From NCBI RefSeq assembly GCF_026210795.1, contig NC_089431.1, positions 558,001 to 622,000 of the forward strand: 64,000 bases of DNA, read 5' to 3'. The position numbers were made by a program, and so were the translations under genes. Below, in pieces: positions 40,168-52,096 of the stretch. Position 1 is the first letter of the stretch. Each line of letters starts with the position of its first letter. This stretch comes from Rhizophagus irregularis. Taxonomy: Eukaryota; Glomeromycota; Glomeromycetes; Glomerales; Glomeraceae. The notes beneath the pieces were generated by a model. That model was given only the letters and a program-made list of their open reading frames with translations, was not told the origin of the DNA and did not search any database.

Positions 40168-40783
40168 TATAGCCGTTTGAAATTGTGTAGTTAGGCGTCG
40201 ATCATAATATCATGGGAAATTCACAAGATTTCCCAGATTTCCCTCTTTTTTCAAACTTATCATTGAATAAACTTCGTAATATTAAAGATTTCCCAGATTC
40301 CCTGATAAATATTATTGCTATATCACTACCAAAAACCATAAATAAAGTTAAAAATAAATTCTACAGCTAAATTTTGATCATTTTAAATGAAATTTAACGG
40401 CTTTTATAAACAAAATATTTAGTATGCCTCCAGTTTATAGTGAGGATTTAAAAACAACGTATAATATATCTTCGACATGATTTGGTGGCTTAGTTATTAT
40501 ACATTTACATTTTTTTTGTTGTAAGTCAATTCCACAGTATAAACACATTCGGCACCCAAAGCAGGTTCCTTGTTTACTTAAGTTTAGTATATTGTGTATC
40601 AGCCATTATTTTTTTTATAATTTGGATATAATTTAAGAAATTTGAGTTTGATTTTATTTGGCTTATAAAGTTTAATTTTGAGCTAAATTTAGTTAATGAT
40701 CTTGATTTTTTGATTTCCCGATTTCCTTTATACATAAATGTGATAAAAACCACTGACTACACCTTTTTGCAAACGGCTATAAA
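40168..40783. mobile_element. small inverted-repeat element, about 615 bp
   Basis: Left end tatagccgtttgaaattgtg tag and right end, read as reverse complement, tatagccgtttgcaaaaagg tgtag are inverted repeats of about 25 bp with one small indel. The flanking TATA is compatible with a TA target duplication (Tc1/mariner-like). No coding sequence inside. Confidence 0.6.
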
Positions 40784-41289
40784 GGGATATGATGCATTTA
40801 TTATGTCCTGTAATTATATTTAATGTTGTCATAATAAAAATTAAAAATTTGTTTACTTTTATAGATACTGCATAACATCTATGTAATTTAATAGGACAAG
40901 CGTAATTCCAATTTCATTTCAGATTCTTTTATAAAGTACCTTACATTCAGTTCTTTGGTATAATAGATTCATTTCTTTTAATAATAAAAATGCGATATTA
41001 AACCCCATTTTAAAATTATAATATCATGAAATAGCTTACCATGTTTCCATATATTGATTTCGATAAATGTAATAACAAACTTTAACATCATATAAAATGA
41101 TTAAATGGTTATTACAATATATATTTCATAATTATTAAGCAATTTTTAAAATACTGTATTGCACTTTATTTCAACTGAAGTTGTAAGATTGAATTTATAT
41201 TTAAAAATATTTTTTTATTTTGTACTCATTATGTGTCTATAATAAACAGCTTTTTTTTCCATTTCAATCAATTGAAAATAAATTTTTTT
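40784..41289. other. intergenic, nothing recognised
   Basis: A+T-rich spacer up to the third kinase duplication unit; no gene, repeat or RNA structure identified. Confidence 0.5.
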
Positions 41290-41649
41290 TATAAAATTAA
41301 ATAGTAACGTTTATATTAAATTAACTATCAGCAAACATTCTTGTATTGCTTGTAGTTAGTTTTAGTCTGGCAGTTCGTGAATAACGTAATCACTTCACTT
41401 CCATCAATAAACTACTGGTTAATAATCAATTAAATTTAGTGCCAGAGAATTTTAGAAGATAAAGTTTCTTAAATTCTTAACTGAACCAAATTCGGTCAAT
41501 TTATTATTTTGTCCTTTAAGATTGTGAATATAGAGTATAATGAGTATATTCTACTAAACTTATTGTATTAGAATGAATAATAAAACAAAAAAAAAAATTA
41601 TATGATAAATGAGCCAATAATTTCTGGCAGAAACAATTGCAGTTGCTGA

Positions 41650-41895
41650 ATCAGGAATTTTTTCCGTTTAAAATCCACATGGAAATCCACATCAAATACT
41701 GTGGAAATATGTGGAAATCTAAATAGTTCCAGTATTTTCCGAATACCCTGTGACGAAACACGTGGTATTTTCGGCATAAGTCCACGAAATTCGGTATGGA
41801 TCCATGTAGGATATTGGAAATGTGTGAAATTCCACGTATTTCTGAGCAAACCCACGTGGAATTACATGGACCGACCCACCTAAAAACTTCCTGAT
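41650..41895. mobile_element. MITE-like insertion, 246 bp, ATCAGGAA termini
   Basis: Runs from atcaggaatttttt to aaaaacttcctgat, an 8 bp perfect terminal inverted repeat extended by T/A runs. The empty site is visible in the paralogous unit near 30946, where gcagttgctg is followed directly by ttccacgaaag. The inside is rich in ccaca/tgtgg. The element at 56193-56713 has the same ends. No clear target duplication. Confidence 0.75.
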
Positions 41896-42351
41896 GTGTT
41901 TCACAAGAGACAATAACCCGATTTTTTTTTTGACCTCACTTCTGAAATAATTTAGACAGGTCAATTAAATTCTTACTAGGTAACTTCTTAAAAGAAAAAA
42001 ATTATTTTAAATTTATTCAGATAAAAAAAAAATAACCCTCTCAATAAATAATATGATATTTTTAATGTATTTTTTAATATATATATATATTTTTGCATAT
42101 TTGACCAACCATAATAATTTCTACTAAGATATACTAATAATAAAGTAAATAAAATATAAACTAAGTTAATAAAAATTTTTAAAGTATTAAACTCTAAATT
42201 TATTTCTGACTATTACTGGAAAAACCTACTATAATTTAAGACTCATTGTTTAAATTATCTATTTAATTGTGATCTATTATTAAAACAATTAAAAAAAATT
42301 ATTATCAGTAAAATAATAAATAACTTTAAATAAATTATTTTACCTGATTCA

Positions 42352-44372
42352 CTAAATTCTATAATCAAAACATTCTGAAACTATAAATTAAATAACAAAA
42401 TATTGTTAAAATAAAATATAAATTTATAATTACAAAATACAAGTATTACTAATGATTATACTTACTTAGATTTGTTGATACTGATGGGACATCATCTATT
42501 ATTAAAAAAAAGTTGATATTGTTAAAACTTGAATAAGATTTTTTCATAACTAATTAAAATGGAAAATTTACCTGAATTAACTTGAAATGATGGTACATCT
42601 GAAGAATTTACTGGTTTTGGAAGATTTTTGAAATTTAAAAGTCTACTAGTATAAATTGCTTGTGGATGTGTTTTGAAGTGTTTGGATTTATCTTCATTTG
42701 ATCTATTTTTGAATTTTTCTTTTCTAATTTTATTACATTCTTTTATTTGAAAATATATTTCACTATTTTGACTATTGTCAGCATTTTCACTATCTTTAAC
42801 ATCTTCACTATCTTTAACATCTTCATTATCTTTAATATCTTCATTATCTTTAACATTTTCACTATATTTAACATCTTCACTATATTTAACATCTTCACCA
42901 TCTTCACTATCTTCACTTTCTTCACCATCTTCACCATCTTCACTATCTTCATCATCTCCATCATCTTCACTACTATATTCACTATATTCACTATATTCAC
43001 TATCTTCACTATCTTCAATATCTTTAATCTCATCATTCCATTTCTTTAATAGTTGATACAATTCTTTAGTGGTTGGTCTATTTTTTATTTCAGCATCCCA
43101 ACATTTTATTATTAAATCTGCAAGTAACTTTGGTATGTCTTTAGAAATTGTTGGTCTAAGTCCTTTACAAATTTTAATAGCTAAAAAATCATCATGAGGA
43201 ATATCATTAAAAGGAATTTCTTCAGAAAGAAATTCGTTCATTATTATTCCAAATGAGTAAATATCTGCTGCTTTTGTATATTGGTATCCACGTAAAACTT
43301 CTGGTGCCATATATGGTAATACTCCATAAATTCCTTCTTCTTTAACCTTTTGCTTATTTGCTGGTTGACACATTCCTAAATCACTTATAAATGAAAGAAA
43401 ACCTTTATCACGCAATATATTACCTGAACGAAAATCTTTGTGAACTTTTTCAGCATTATGAATACCTAAAAGTCCTCTTGCAATTTGTTGTAATTGATAA
43501 ATTTTTGATCCATAATTAATATATTCTTCAGAGTTATTCAAATAATTTCTCAAATTTCCATTTTCACAATAACTTAAAACCATCATATACTCTTTATTAT
43601 TTGGATCTTGAGTAATTCCATAACATTGAACAATATTATCAAGATAAATCTGAAGATGAGATTTAATCTAATTATCATCAAAAAGGAAAATTTTTATTAA
43701 TAAATAAATGCAAATAACAATCTTTATATATAAGACAAAGTAAGTTTAAATTACCTCATTTAAAAAATCTGAACATATATCAGAAGAATTATTCAAACTT
43801 TTTAATGCATATTTATTATAATTGTATCTATACCATTTTTGATTTTCAATATCCCAATATTCAATATTTCTTTCAGGCCATTCAGCTGAATAAATCTTTC
43901 CAAAACCACCTTCTGCAATATAAGTGATATTTTGAAATTTTTCAAAAGGTATCCATTCAAGACATTTATAATAATGTACAGCATTAAGTTGTGATTGTTG
44001 TATAAATTCATCAATATCTTTATTTCCACTAGTCCAATTATTAAAGTTATCTTTAAATCTTTTAGCATTACAAGGTTGACACCAACGTTCTCCTGTACCA
44101 GGTTCTTTACATTCTCCACATATTCCATATGCTTGTTTTCTTTTTTCTAAATCTTCTATATGAACTACTCTTTCATCTACATTTTCTGATTTAATAGTAA
44201 AACCAATAGTAGAAATTGTAACATGGCACTTTTAATAGACAAAAAATTATTAATATTTTTAACTACAAAAATTCAATAAAATAATTATAATTATTAAAAA
44301 ACATTAAATTGCTATTACCTGATATTTATCAACATCAGTATCCTCCCATAAATTTTTTGGCTTTTCATCCAT
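42352..44372 (-). CDS. TKL-type protein kinase K2, 560 aa, five exons
   Basis: Exons 44372-44319, 44228-43755, 43667-42572, 42495-42466 and 42380-42352 give 560 residues, with the same phases and the same 474, 30 and 29 nt exons as K1. The N-terminus is shorter (MDEKPKNLWEDTDVDKYQ). CxxC-x9-CxxC lies at 55-71. Kinase motifs: AEGGFGKIYSAEW, Lys161 in YALK, VHKDFRSGN (Asp254), DLG (Asp272), YMAPE, AADIYSFGIIMNE; all key residues are kept. Between the end of the kinase domain (ELYQLLKKWNDE) and the conserved tail (THPQAIYTSRLL) there is an acidic Ser/Glu/Asp repeat of about 80 residues that K1 lacks. Likely active signalling kinase, product of the local duplication. Confidence 0.92.
42765..43015 (-). 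repeat. coding repeat: acidic SED/KDSEDV array in K2
   Basis: In-frame units of 9-18 nt encode EDSEDSEYSEYSEY, then DGEDGEESEDSEDG, then four or more VKDSED/VKDNED units. Highly acidic and presumably disordered, with many Ser in acidic context (casein-kinase-2-like sites). The simple repeats leave all other frames open, creating spurious ORFs. Confidence 0.9.
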
Positions 44373-44575
44373 ATTAATTAATTTGAGTTGTGGATTATAA
44401 TTTAATATTAGTTATATAAACAAACTACTACGTTACTCAAAATAAATTCCAGAATTATTATAAGCAAAAGAAAAAAATTATTAATTGAACGAAGTTCAAT
44501 AAATTGCGTACTTTTGTATTACTCATTTTGTATTACTGTTTGTACTACTATTGTATACAAAAATTACTACTTTTG

Positions 44576-44850
44576 TGACAAAGAAAATTCGTAAGCAGCT
44601 GCTGATCATCATAAAAAGAAAGAGAACTAATCTAACCTGAAATGGTTAAAATGATGGAATGATGGTGAGTACATAAGAGATCTACATCTTGTAAATACTT
44701 AAATACTTAATATGCGAAGTATGTGAAGTAAAATTATTTTTTAAACTTAATTTTTTTTTTGGTAATGTACATCTTTTTTCTGTATTTCAAAAAAATAAAA
44801 ATAGTACCAATCTTACTAATCTTTGATGAGACGTAAAAATTTAAGTATAA
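44576..44850 (-). repeat. inverted copy of the 20588-20780 repeat
   Basis: Reverse complement of the repeat preceding the kinase-like relic at 20.7 kb, with a few insertions. It lies about 200 bp upstream of the K2 start and could contain part of its promoter. Confidence 0.75.
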
Positions 44851-45099
44851 AAATTGCTTTACTGAAACCCATGAAATCGTGGCTATGTAGTAGCCATGCT
44901 GCCGCCACTTAACGTAGTAGGCGTATGGCTACTCTATGTTAATTCTAACACAGTTGTATGTATTTAATATAGAAAATATATAGTAAATTATAGTCGTAGT
45001 ATAGAAATAGTATTGCTAATACAAAGAAACTATATAAATGTTAGCAAGAATCTGTATAAATGATTTAAAGTAATCGTATGTATGATTTGCATTAAACGT

Positions 45100-45275
45100 G
45101 TAGTAAATTTATAGAAAATTTGTATTAACTTTATAATAAATATGTAGCAAATTGCAGTAAACATATAGTAAATTCATAGTAGATACAAAATAAATTCATA
45201 GTAAATACAAAATAAATATACAGTAAATTCATAGTAAATACATAATAAATATATAGTAAATTCATAGTAAATGTG
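45100..45275. repeat. A+T-rich minisatellite
   Basis: Repeated tagtaaattcatagtaaata units (about 34 bp including acaaaataaata), three to four imperfect copies. Confidence 0.7.
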
Positions 45276-46099
45276 CATCCTCTGTATACATAAGTCCCAA
45301 AAAATCGTCAAATATGGCACAGCAAAAATGACCTTAATCGCGCTAAGTTCTATAAATGAGACCTGGGAAATAAAGGATGATATCCTAGCTGGCTGACGGA
45401 GATGACCTACCCTTTCATCAAACGGTACTGATCGTAGGAAGATTTGATGCACTAGTTGAAGTTAATAGTGAGTGGATTAGTAATGAATGGCAAATATGAG
45501 GTGTTTAGGAGATAGATGTTAGCGGTGATATATGTACTCTCTATATAGTTGTCTTAATGTTAGAAAAATTTATCATGGGTGAAAAATAACGCCATACCAA
45601 ATAATAAATTGAACCGTGCCGGAACTGTGTGATTGAGGAATCCGGATTGCCAATCAGTTTGCACGTGATGCATTTTCTACGACATTGTGTACGAAGAAAT
45701 AGTAGAGAAGTTAGGAGTAGTACATAAAGTTTCATCCCGCAAACAACGTATATACCAAACGATTCATGCAACGATCACATTTTCAGAAGATTACGATAAA
45801 AGTTTGCGAATGGATCTTTCTTATGTGACAGAAATTGTGGAGCTTTATAGATCTCCTTGAACGTACGAAATGTTCTCAAGCCTCTTAACATAATTCTCTA
45901 ATACTTGCAGAAATACGATATCATCTTCCATTCTTTTCCGAATTTGATTATCTTTGTGAAATCGATGTGTATTTTCTTTCTATCCCTGCATCCATTCCAT
46001 TTCACAATGCCACCTTATTCTTTTTCTGGAGTTAATGTTCATATTAGTTGCTACCGGTCACGTTCTGTCCTATCTTTCACCGTAGACTTCCATCATACA
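45276..46099. other. region with decayed coding sequence
   Basis: More balanced base composition. On the minus strand about 45850-46035 reads KENTHRFHKDNQIRKRMEDD and VLENYVKRLENISYVQGDL between stops, so probably an old coding relic of unknown family. No intact gene. Confidence 0.35.
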
Positions 46100-46107
46100 A
46101 TCTAACC

Positions 46108-47211
46108 AGGACCCCGAACAATATATATATAGGTCAGATAAAAAATTCAAAATTTACTAAGGTCAATAAGCAAATATTTTTCATGTCTGCTAAGCAAACT
46201 TTTATCTAACCCATAAATTTTTTACACTGCTAAGCAACTTATTTTATGACATATATATATTTATATATAATTTTTTTTATAAAATATGTATATAAAAAAA
46301 ACTAAAAAAACAAAAATTTTTGAAATAATGTATGGATAAAGCTATTGTTATTTTTTTGTAATATTACAACTTATAAATGTTTCTTATTAATATTTCGTAT
46401 ATCTGTTCTGTGCCTTCAGAGCGTAATTTAGGCACTTTAGTCAAAGGAAACATCCAAAACCTTCTTAAGTAAAGTTGTTCAGCAGGTTCGAATCTACTTA
46501 TATTTAAATTTTTATCATGATTGAATAGATATTTATGGATTTATTCATGTTTTTTGTAACGCTACCAATACGCGGAATTTTTATTTTTAAAATTTACTGT
46601 AAAATTTGTCAAAAAAAATATTTTTAAAAAATTTTCTAAGTAAAAATGAAATAACTTTTATTGATTATTACAAAAATTATAGTGTAAAATTATAAAAAAA
46701 CAGAAAAACACTTATTTTTTCCTTCCCACCCACCTGTTGCTCTCATTTAAATATATATTTTTTAACTGTTACACAGACGCGTATATGATTTTTGATTTTA
46801 ATATTTTAATGTTACGCGGATGCATATTTGTTTTATCAAAAACACGTTACATGATCACGTCTAAAAATGTTCCCTGTATTATGTATACAATTAACTTATT
46901 CTTTGTATTAAAAATAGTAAATTTTTTTTATACAAATATGTTTATAACTTTGTTTACATATTTTATTAGATTTTTTTAATGTGAAAATGTAAATATATAT
47001 TATATTATATATATATATTAAAAAATTCTATCCTGCTACGCAAATATATATCTGACTATTAATAATTTAATACTCTGCTACGCATAATTATATCTGACTA
47101 TTTAAAAATTATGTTATCAAATAAGCAATAATAAATCTCATATAGGAAAAATTTTTATATGTTGGTTAAGCAAACTCAAAACCTACCTTTATATATATTG
47201 TTCGGGGTCTT
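46108..47211. mobile_element. non-autonomous hAT-like element, 1104 bp
   Basis: Terminal inverted repeats aggaccccgaacaatatata (left) and, reverse complemented, aagaccccgaacaatatata (right). Both sides are flanked by the 8 bp direct repeat ATCTAACC (46100-46107 and 47212-47219), the target-site length of hAT transposons. Subterminal gctaagcaaa motifs recur near both ends. No transposase; the open frame at 46737-46979 is not recognisable. Confidence 0.8.
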
Positions 47212-47268
47212 ATCTAACCCTATATACACAAGATAAAGAGAGAAAAACAAAAGAGGAGGATAAAAACT

Positions 47269-47750
47269 ATGGATCCAAGGGCAACGTCAAGTTCAGCAGA
47301 AGTTAGCTCTAGGACTATTTTTCCGCCAATTACGCCAATCACATCACCAATGAAGATGGACCCAGCCATGCAAAATTCTCCGATGCTGGAAGAAGTAGTG
47401 GAGATTATTAACGAGGTTTGCTGACACAGAATCTACAGAGTACCACTAGATATGGTGATTTATTCTGCAATATCGTACAAAATGGTGAAATTTGGTGAAG
47501 GTGAACGTTTTTACTGAGGTGTCAATGTAATAGAGATAGAATAATGGAATTGTTGATGGAAAAACATACAATAGCGTATGAAAAAAGTATTTTAAACTTA
47601 AGAAAATATTATTCTGTTTTCAAGGGATAACATTCGAATTATGTCATTGAATTCAACAAACTCAACAATGACTCCGAAGCATGGTTGAAGCGCGATGAAG
47701 ACGGAAAGAGAAAAGGATGAATTGAAGTCCAGAAAAAACTAATAATAGAT
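47269..47750 (+). pseudogene. gene fragment of unknown function
   Basis: ATG at 47269 opens 51 codons (MDPRATSSSAEVSSRTIFPP ... LEEVVEIINEVC), stopped by TGA at 47422. The same frame continues coding-like as HRIYRVPLDMVIYSAISYKM and VKFGEGERFY before another TGA, and near 47640-47760 a frame reads IEFNKLNNDSEAWLKRDEDG, again broken by TGA. It could be a short exon plus debris; I read it as a relic. The hAT-like element ends 58 bp upstream. Confidence 0.4.
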
Positions 47751-48356
47751 GTAAGTTTCATAAGTTTGCGAAAGGAGATAAGTATTTGTAGGATTCAGGT
47801 AGTTTAATTTATGTACCGAAGTTCAGTTTTGAGAAAAAAGATTCTGGTCTCAAATGTAAATTTACAGTTTGTTTCCTTATATTCCTATTTTTTATATGTT
47901 TTTTTTTGTCTCATTTTATATTTCCAAATCTTGTAAGTGGCCTAGCGGGCTCTGGTCGTTAAAAAAAAAAAAATTTACAAAATGAGAAGTGAAACATTAA
48001 TAACAATCACTGAAAGTAAAATAAATCGAAATAAATCTAAATTAATAAAGAGAAATCATTGGATTATTATTACAGTAATTAATCAGATAAAATTTTTGTT
48101 AATTGGTTTCTTTGTTTGTTTTGAATACTTTGACTTTTCGAACGAATCTGAATTTTGTGAAGATTCCAACTGACGATCAAGGGAGATTCATAAAACGGAA
48201 ATAAATAAAATAAGAAAGAATAAGAGGACGTATTTCTTTTACCTTTAAAAGGATGTTACCTGAAGTAAGAAAAGATAAGAAAAGTAAATTAGGGTATTAA
48301 AGAAATGATAGAAATGAAATGAACAAAAAAAAATATATTATATTACATGAGTATAT
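47751..48356. other. spacer, one unsupported short ORF
   Basis: An open frame at 47982-48173 (63 codons) is basic and hydrophobic with no recognisable motif; no other feature. Confidence 0.4.
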
Positions 48357-48912
48357 TTAAATAGCTTTAAAAAAAAAATCATTTCTTAAATAATGCTTAT
48401 TTTCCAAATTATGATTATCCTTGCATCTCGAATTACAATCATGTACAAAATGCACCTTTTGAACATTTTCTACGACCGTTAACGGAAAAATATTGTGATA
48501 AAAATCGTCATGCCGAAGAATATAGATCGGACAACCCAATTTGTCATAAATTTTGTGAGTATCTTCGAACCAATCGACATAAATGAACGGATACAAATAT
48601 CCGTCATTGCTCTTGTGTTTGAAGATAACTCTTATGACTGCGAAACTTTCACCATAATCGGCCACTTGGATCGTTACTATATCGCTTGTGTTCAAATGGC
48701 ACCGATTCTCGGTATTATATATATCTTGAATATAAGAGGCGCCTTCATAAAAATTACATTTCTTGTTGATTAGTGATGCGCGGTATCCGAAACTTTCGTA
48801 TGCAAGAGCTAGGTCAGTTCTAAATGATACTGTATCAATTCTAATATTTGTGTTGCGAACTGACACTGGCTTTCTTAGAATTATATTACGAAACTGACTA
48901 GACTGTGAACAA
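48357..48912 (-). pseudogene. C-terminal exon of the Tnp2-like element
   Basis: Open from about the acceptor near 48912: QFRNIILRKPVSVRNTNIRI ... VIRVIFKHKSNDGYLYPFIY, IYILRHDDFYHNIFPLTVVE, HFVHDCNSRC and a terminal YLRNDFFFKAI, followed by a stop. It fits a C-terminal domain of the same transposon protein. The exon is intact but the connection to the core passes through frameshifted sequence. Confidence 0.55.
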
Positions 48913-49069
48913 ACTATTAAAAATGTTAGCAAGTAATCATTTTAACTATTTATAATAAATATGTTATTACCTTCTAATTTCTCGTTATCTGCCTCTGAAC
49001 TTTCTATAATAAACCAATCTTTGAATAAGTGACTAAAGTCTTGAGATATATTTATGAATTCAACGCTAT

Positions 49070-51595
49070 GTCATAAGTTTCGAGGGTCGATTCCACCATC
49101 TGCAAGATGCCGAATGGCTTGCAAAGTCATATAATGTTTTACTAAGTCAAATTCAATGTTCTTGCAATTGGTATGCGGGACTTTATTTTTAAGATATGAT
49201 GGACTATCTCCTTCGTTCCAACCGTGGTATTTACAAAAGTCCCAAAAGTTCTTGCATGCTGCAATAAATGACAACTGGCGTGAAGGTTAGGGAGGCCCAC
49301 AAAGTCATCAAATAACTGCATTTGGTATAATTTAGTTAGTAGAATGAAATCAAACGCAAAAAAAGTTATTTTTTAGTTCGAAACCCTGATACAACTCTTG
49401 AGATTTACAACACAATCACTTCTGTGGTCTCACTTTGGGCTGATAATTTCATTTGAAATTTGACGATATCAATATAATTAATTAATATAAACTGTACTTT
49501 ACCTCAACCAAAGCTTCTCGTTCTTTTTTCAAATACCTTTCAAGTTCTATATAGTCATCAATTGTTAATGAAAATTTAAATGCTAACTGAGAGCACTTTG
49601 CTACAATTGCCCAGCATTTAATGATTGTATTAATCACTTGATTGCAATTCAGTTTTGTTCGTCTCTGTAATTTGTCCATTTCTTGTTGCTTCAAACTATT
49701 AGTAGTCAATGATCTATTTAATATAAATGGCATTACCATTCCCAATCGAACACGGTCCGACATCATAAAGCTTTCAAGATGACTAATAGGGTTCGGAAGC
49801 TTTGACCATTGTTTGGGGTATTCAAATGATTTCCATTCTTCAATAAAAATTTGTTCACCTTCTAGAGATAGCATAGCGGTCGTTAATTTAAGTAGTTTTA
49901 ACGTCTTGCCAGCTATTATATGGTAAATATCCTGCGGTGACTGAAGGTGACGTTCCCGTTGAAGCTGATCAAGAATTGGCAAACTGGTTCGCAAACCATA
50001 TTCCTTTGCAATATTATTTTGGTTTTCTAGAGTTGTGGCTGTGAAAATATTTTTGAATTGGATGTTAGTGATGTGATGATAACGGGAAATACTAGCGATA
50101 TCCAATGTAGTGTCTGTTGCATTTTCTTTTGCAAGGCATGTTCTACATCCCCTTATCACACCATATCGTTTTACACTGGTTAGGTCATTGCCTTGAGGAA
50201 GATCTGCATTTACGCATCCAAGACCGGCTACGATCCAACAATCCCTTCCTTGGACATTCATCAAAATTCCTTCTTCCAATTGTTTCATATCTTTAATAAA
50301 AGGACGAATGAAATCTTCAAAGCAACCGCCAAAAGGAACAAAGCCCAAGATGAAATGATTACGAAGATGTTTTCTCATTTCAAATGGCATATTCCCCAGC
50401 TGAATATAAACTCCTCCTAACGAATGATAAGTGTTCCTGTACATTCCAAAATCGTCATAATAGATATCAATAAATATCTTTAAAATTCGGAGATTGTTAT
50501 ACGGTGATGGTGGTGAATTTAGAGCAGAATACTCGCATGGATGCATATAATCTAATGCTACATCCTGTAATTTCCAATGGCCGTTATTTTTGTATAATAT
50601 TTCTTTAATAAAAAGGCCGTTAGTGATAATAGTTGAACCACGAACAATTGTAATATCAACTTTTTCAATGATCTCGTAGGTATTTGCGATAATACTACCC
50701 TCTTCCAAATGCTGATCTATTAGCCACAATTGTGATTCACTTGTAATAGATCGAACATTACTATGAAAATTATTTGGTAATTCATAATAAGTACAAATCC
50801 GTTGTATTTTTATCTGAAGTTCGTCATTAATGGATACTATCGATCGTATTCGTCCAAATCTTCGTTTGCCATTTTCTTTATATATAATAAATTCGTTTGG
50901 ACAATAAATTTCTAAGTACAAAGAAATATAAGATGAATTACAATGTTAACAACATTAATAATAATAGCAATAAATCAAGTAAATCAAAAGTACCTCTATT
51001 GATAGTTATTTTTTCTTGGCCAAACAATGGCGATTCAGCCCAGAGGTCTCCATGCCAATATTCCTTTTTTTCTTCAGCTTCTACACCCGGTCCGAAGTAT
51101 AACTTGTCGTATAGTGACGGATTATTTAATATATTCTGAATGATATCACGGATCGATAAATAGTAACAAAGTTTTGTTCCTTTAGAAGTAGATGGCGTTT
51201 TCTTTGGATTTATTTTAATGGAGCGTGTTCTTATTGGCATCAATGGTAACCGATTTTTCCATTGCCGAAACCTTCTTATATTCTTTACAACGTCTTTTAC
51301 TTCAAACTTTTGATGTTGTAATATTTCTACCAAATCATTATATGCGTTTGTTGCTATAAATTGATGTAAATTTATTTTAGAGTAGATCGTTAAATAACGT
51401 TCGTTATAGCAAATTTAAATAAACTTACAGATATTGTGTTTTTGTACCCAACAAAACAACAATGCAGAAGTCAAATTTTCAAAGTAGGGTGCAAAACTTC
51501 CATTTATTTTCGACATTTGGTCACTGTCTATTGATGAATCAACTATTTTTTCTTCATACTTTTTTACAAATAGAAAAGGGTCAATATTATTATAA
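49070..51595 (-). pseudogene. Tnp2-like transposase core
   Basis: Exons 51595-51429, 51353-50994, 50911-49504 and 49315-about 49070 join in consistent phases (T/CA, G/AA, GAG/TTA). The core contains IYYDDFGMYRNTYHSLGGVY, then GFVPFGGCFEDFIRPFIKDM, GILMNVQGRDCWIVAGLG, ADLPQGNDLTSVKRYGVI and a Cys pair RGCRTC, the order seen in Tnp2-type transposases with their terminal Cys/His knuckle. The next exon reads LFDDFVGLPNLHASCHLLQH then shifts frame near 49190 before KNIEFDLVKHYMTLQAIRHL. The upstream acidic piece (51590-52096) ends in another frame from YNNIDPFLFVKKYEEK, a second break. The 479-codon central exon itself is intact. Family assignment is by pattern; DDE residues were not placed. Confidence 0.65.
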
Positions 51596-52096
51596 ATTAC
51601 TAACAGCATCAGTTACAATAACTAGAGATGGAAAGTTTAATAATAGTTCATTTCGTAAGAACGGAATTGAACTTATTGAGCCGCCCACAACTTCAAATCC
51701 TAGTAAAAGATTACTACTTACATTATCGTTATTATCAATAATATTATCGCTATCATCGTAATAAACATTTTCGTTATTGTTATCATCTTCTTCACCATAG
51801 TTATCATCCTCTTTTTCAATATAGTTATCATTAGTTTCCTCACCATAGTCATCAGCTTCCTCACTATAGTCATCAGCTTCCTCACTATAGTTATCATTGT
51901 CTTCTTCGCCAATGTAGTTATCAGCTTCGCTGTAGTGTTTGCTGTAGTGATCATTGTCTTCTTCGATGCTAACATCATCATCATTGTGGTAATTATCACT
52001 TTCAACCTCCATTTTATCTTGCAATTCAGCTTCACTACCTTCCTTATTATTTGCATTAAAAACCAGTATAAAAAACATTAGAAGTATAATAAGCAT
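51590..52096 (-). pseudogene. acidic N-terminal part of the Tnp2-like protein
   Basis: Asp/Glu/Tyr-rich repeats (EEADDYSEEADDYGEE) lead into LGFEVVGGSISSIPFLRNEL and LNFPSLVIVTDAVSNL, where a stop in this frame coincides with the continuation YNNIDPF in the next frame. A small upstream piece (52211-52312, SLRESINFSGRNILQRHRHL) ends at a GTAAGT donor and may be exon 1. Confidence 0.5.

Larger units (their letters stand above)
41290..44460 (-). repeat. segmental duplication, copy 3 (kinase K2 unit)
   Basis: Begins with atagtaacgtttatattaaa and continues through the shared 3' flank (tcctttaagattgtgaatat) into the kinase gene. Compared with copy 1 it has gained the 246 bp element at 41650-41895. 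Confidence 0.8.

Noticed and set aside
42743-43056. Several overlapping 93-100 codon ORFs on both strands (poly Ile/Phe, Ser/Leu, Lys/Met)
   Set aside because: They are other-frame readings of the short-period acidic repeat of kinase K2.
43802-44128. 108-codon ORF over kinase K2 exon 2
   Set aside because: Shadow frame; the correct frame has no start codon within the exon, but matches K1 over all 158 codons.
46470-46500. ggttcgaatct, a tRNA T-loop-like word
   Set aside because: The flanking bases do not pair as a T stem, and no acceptor stem or A box is in register; it lies inside the hAT-like element.
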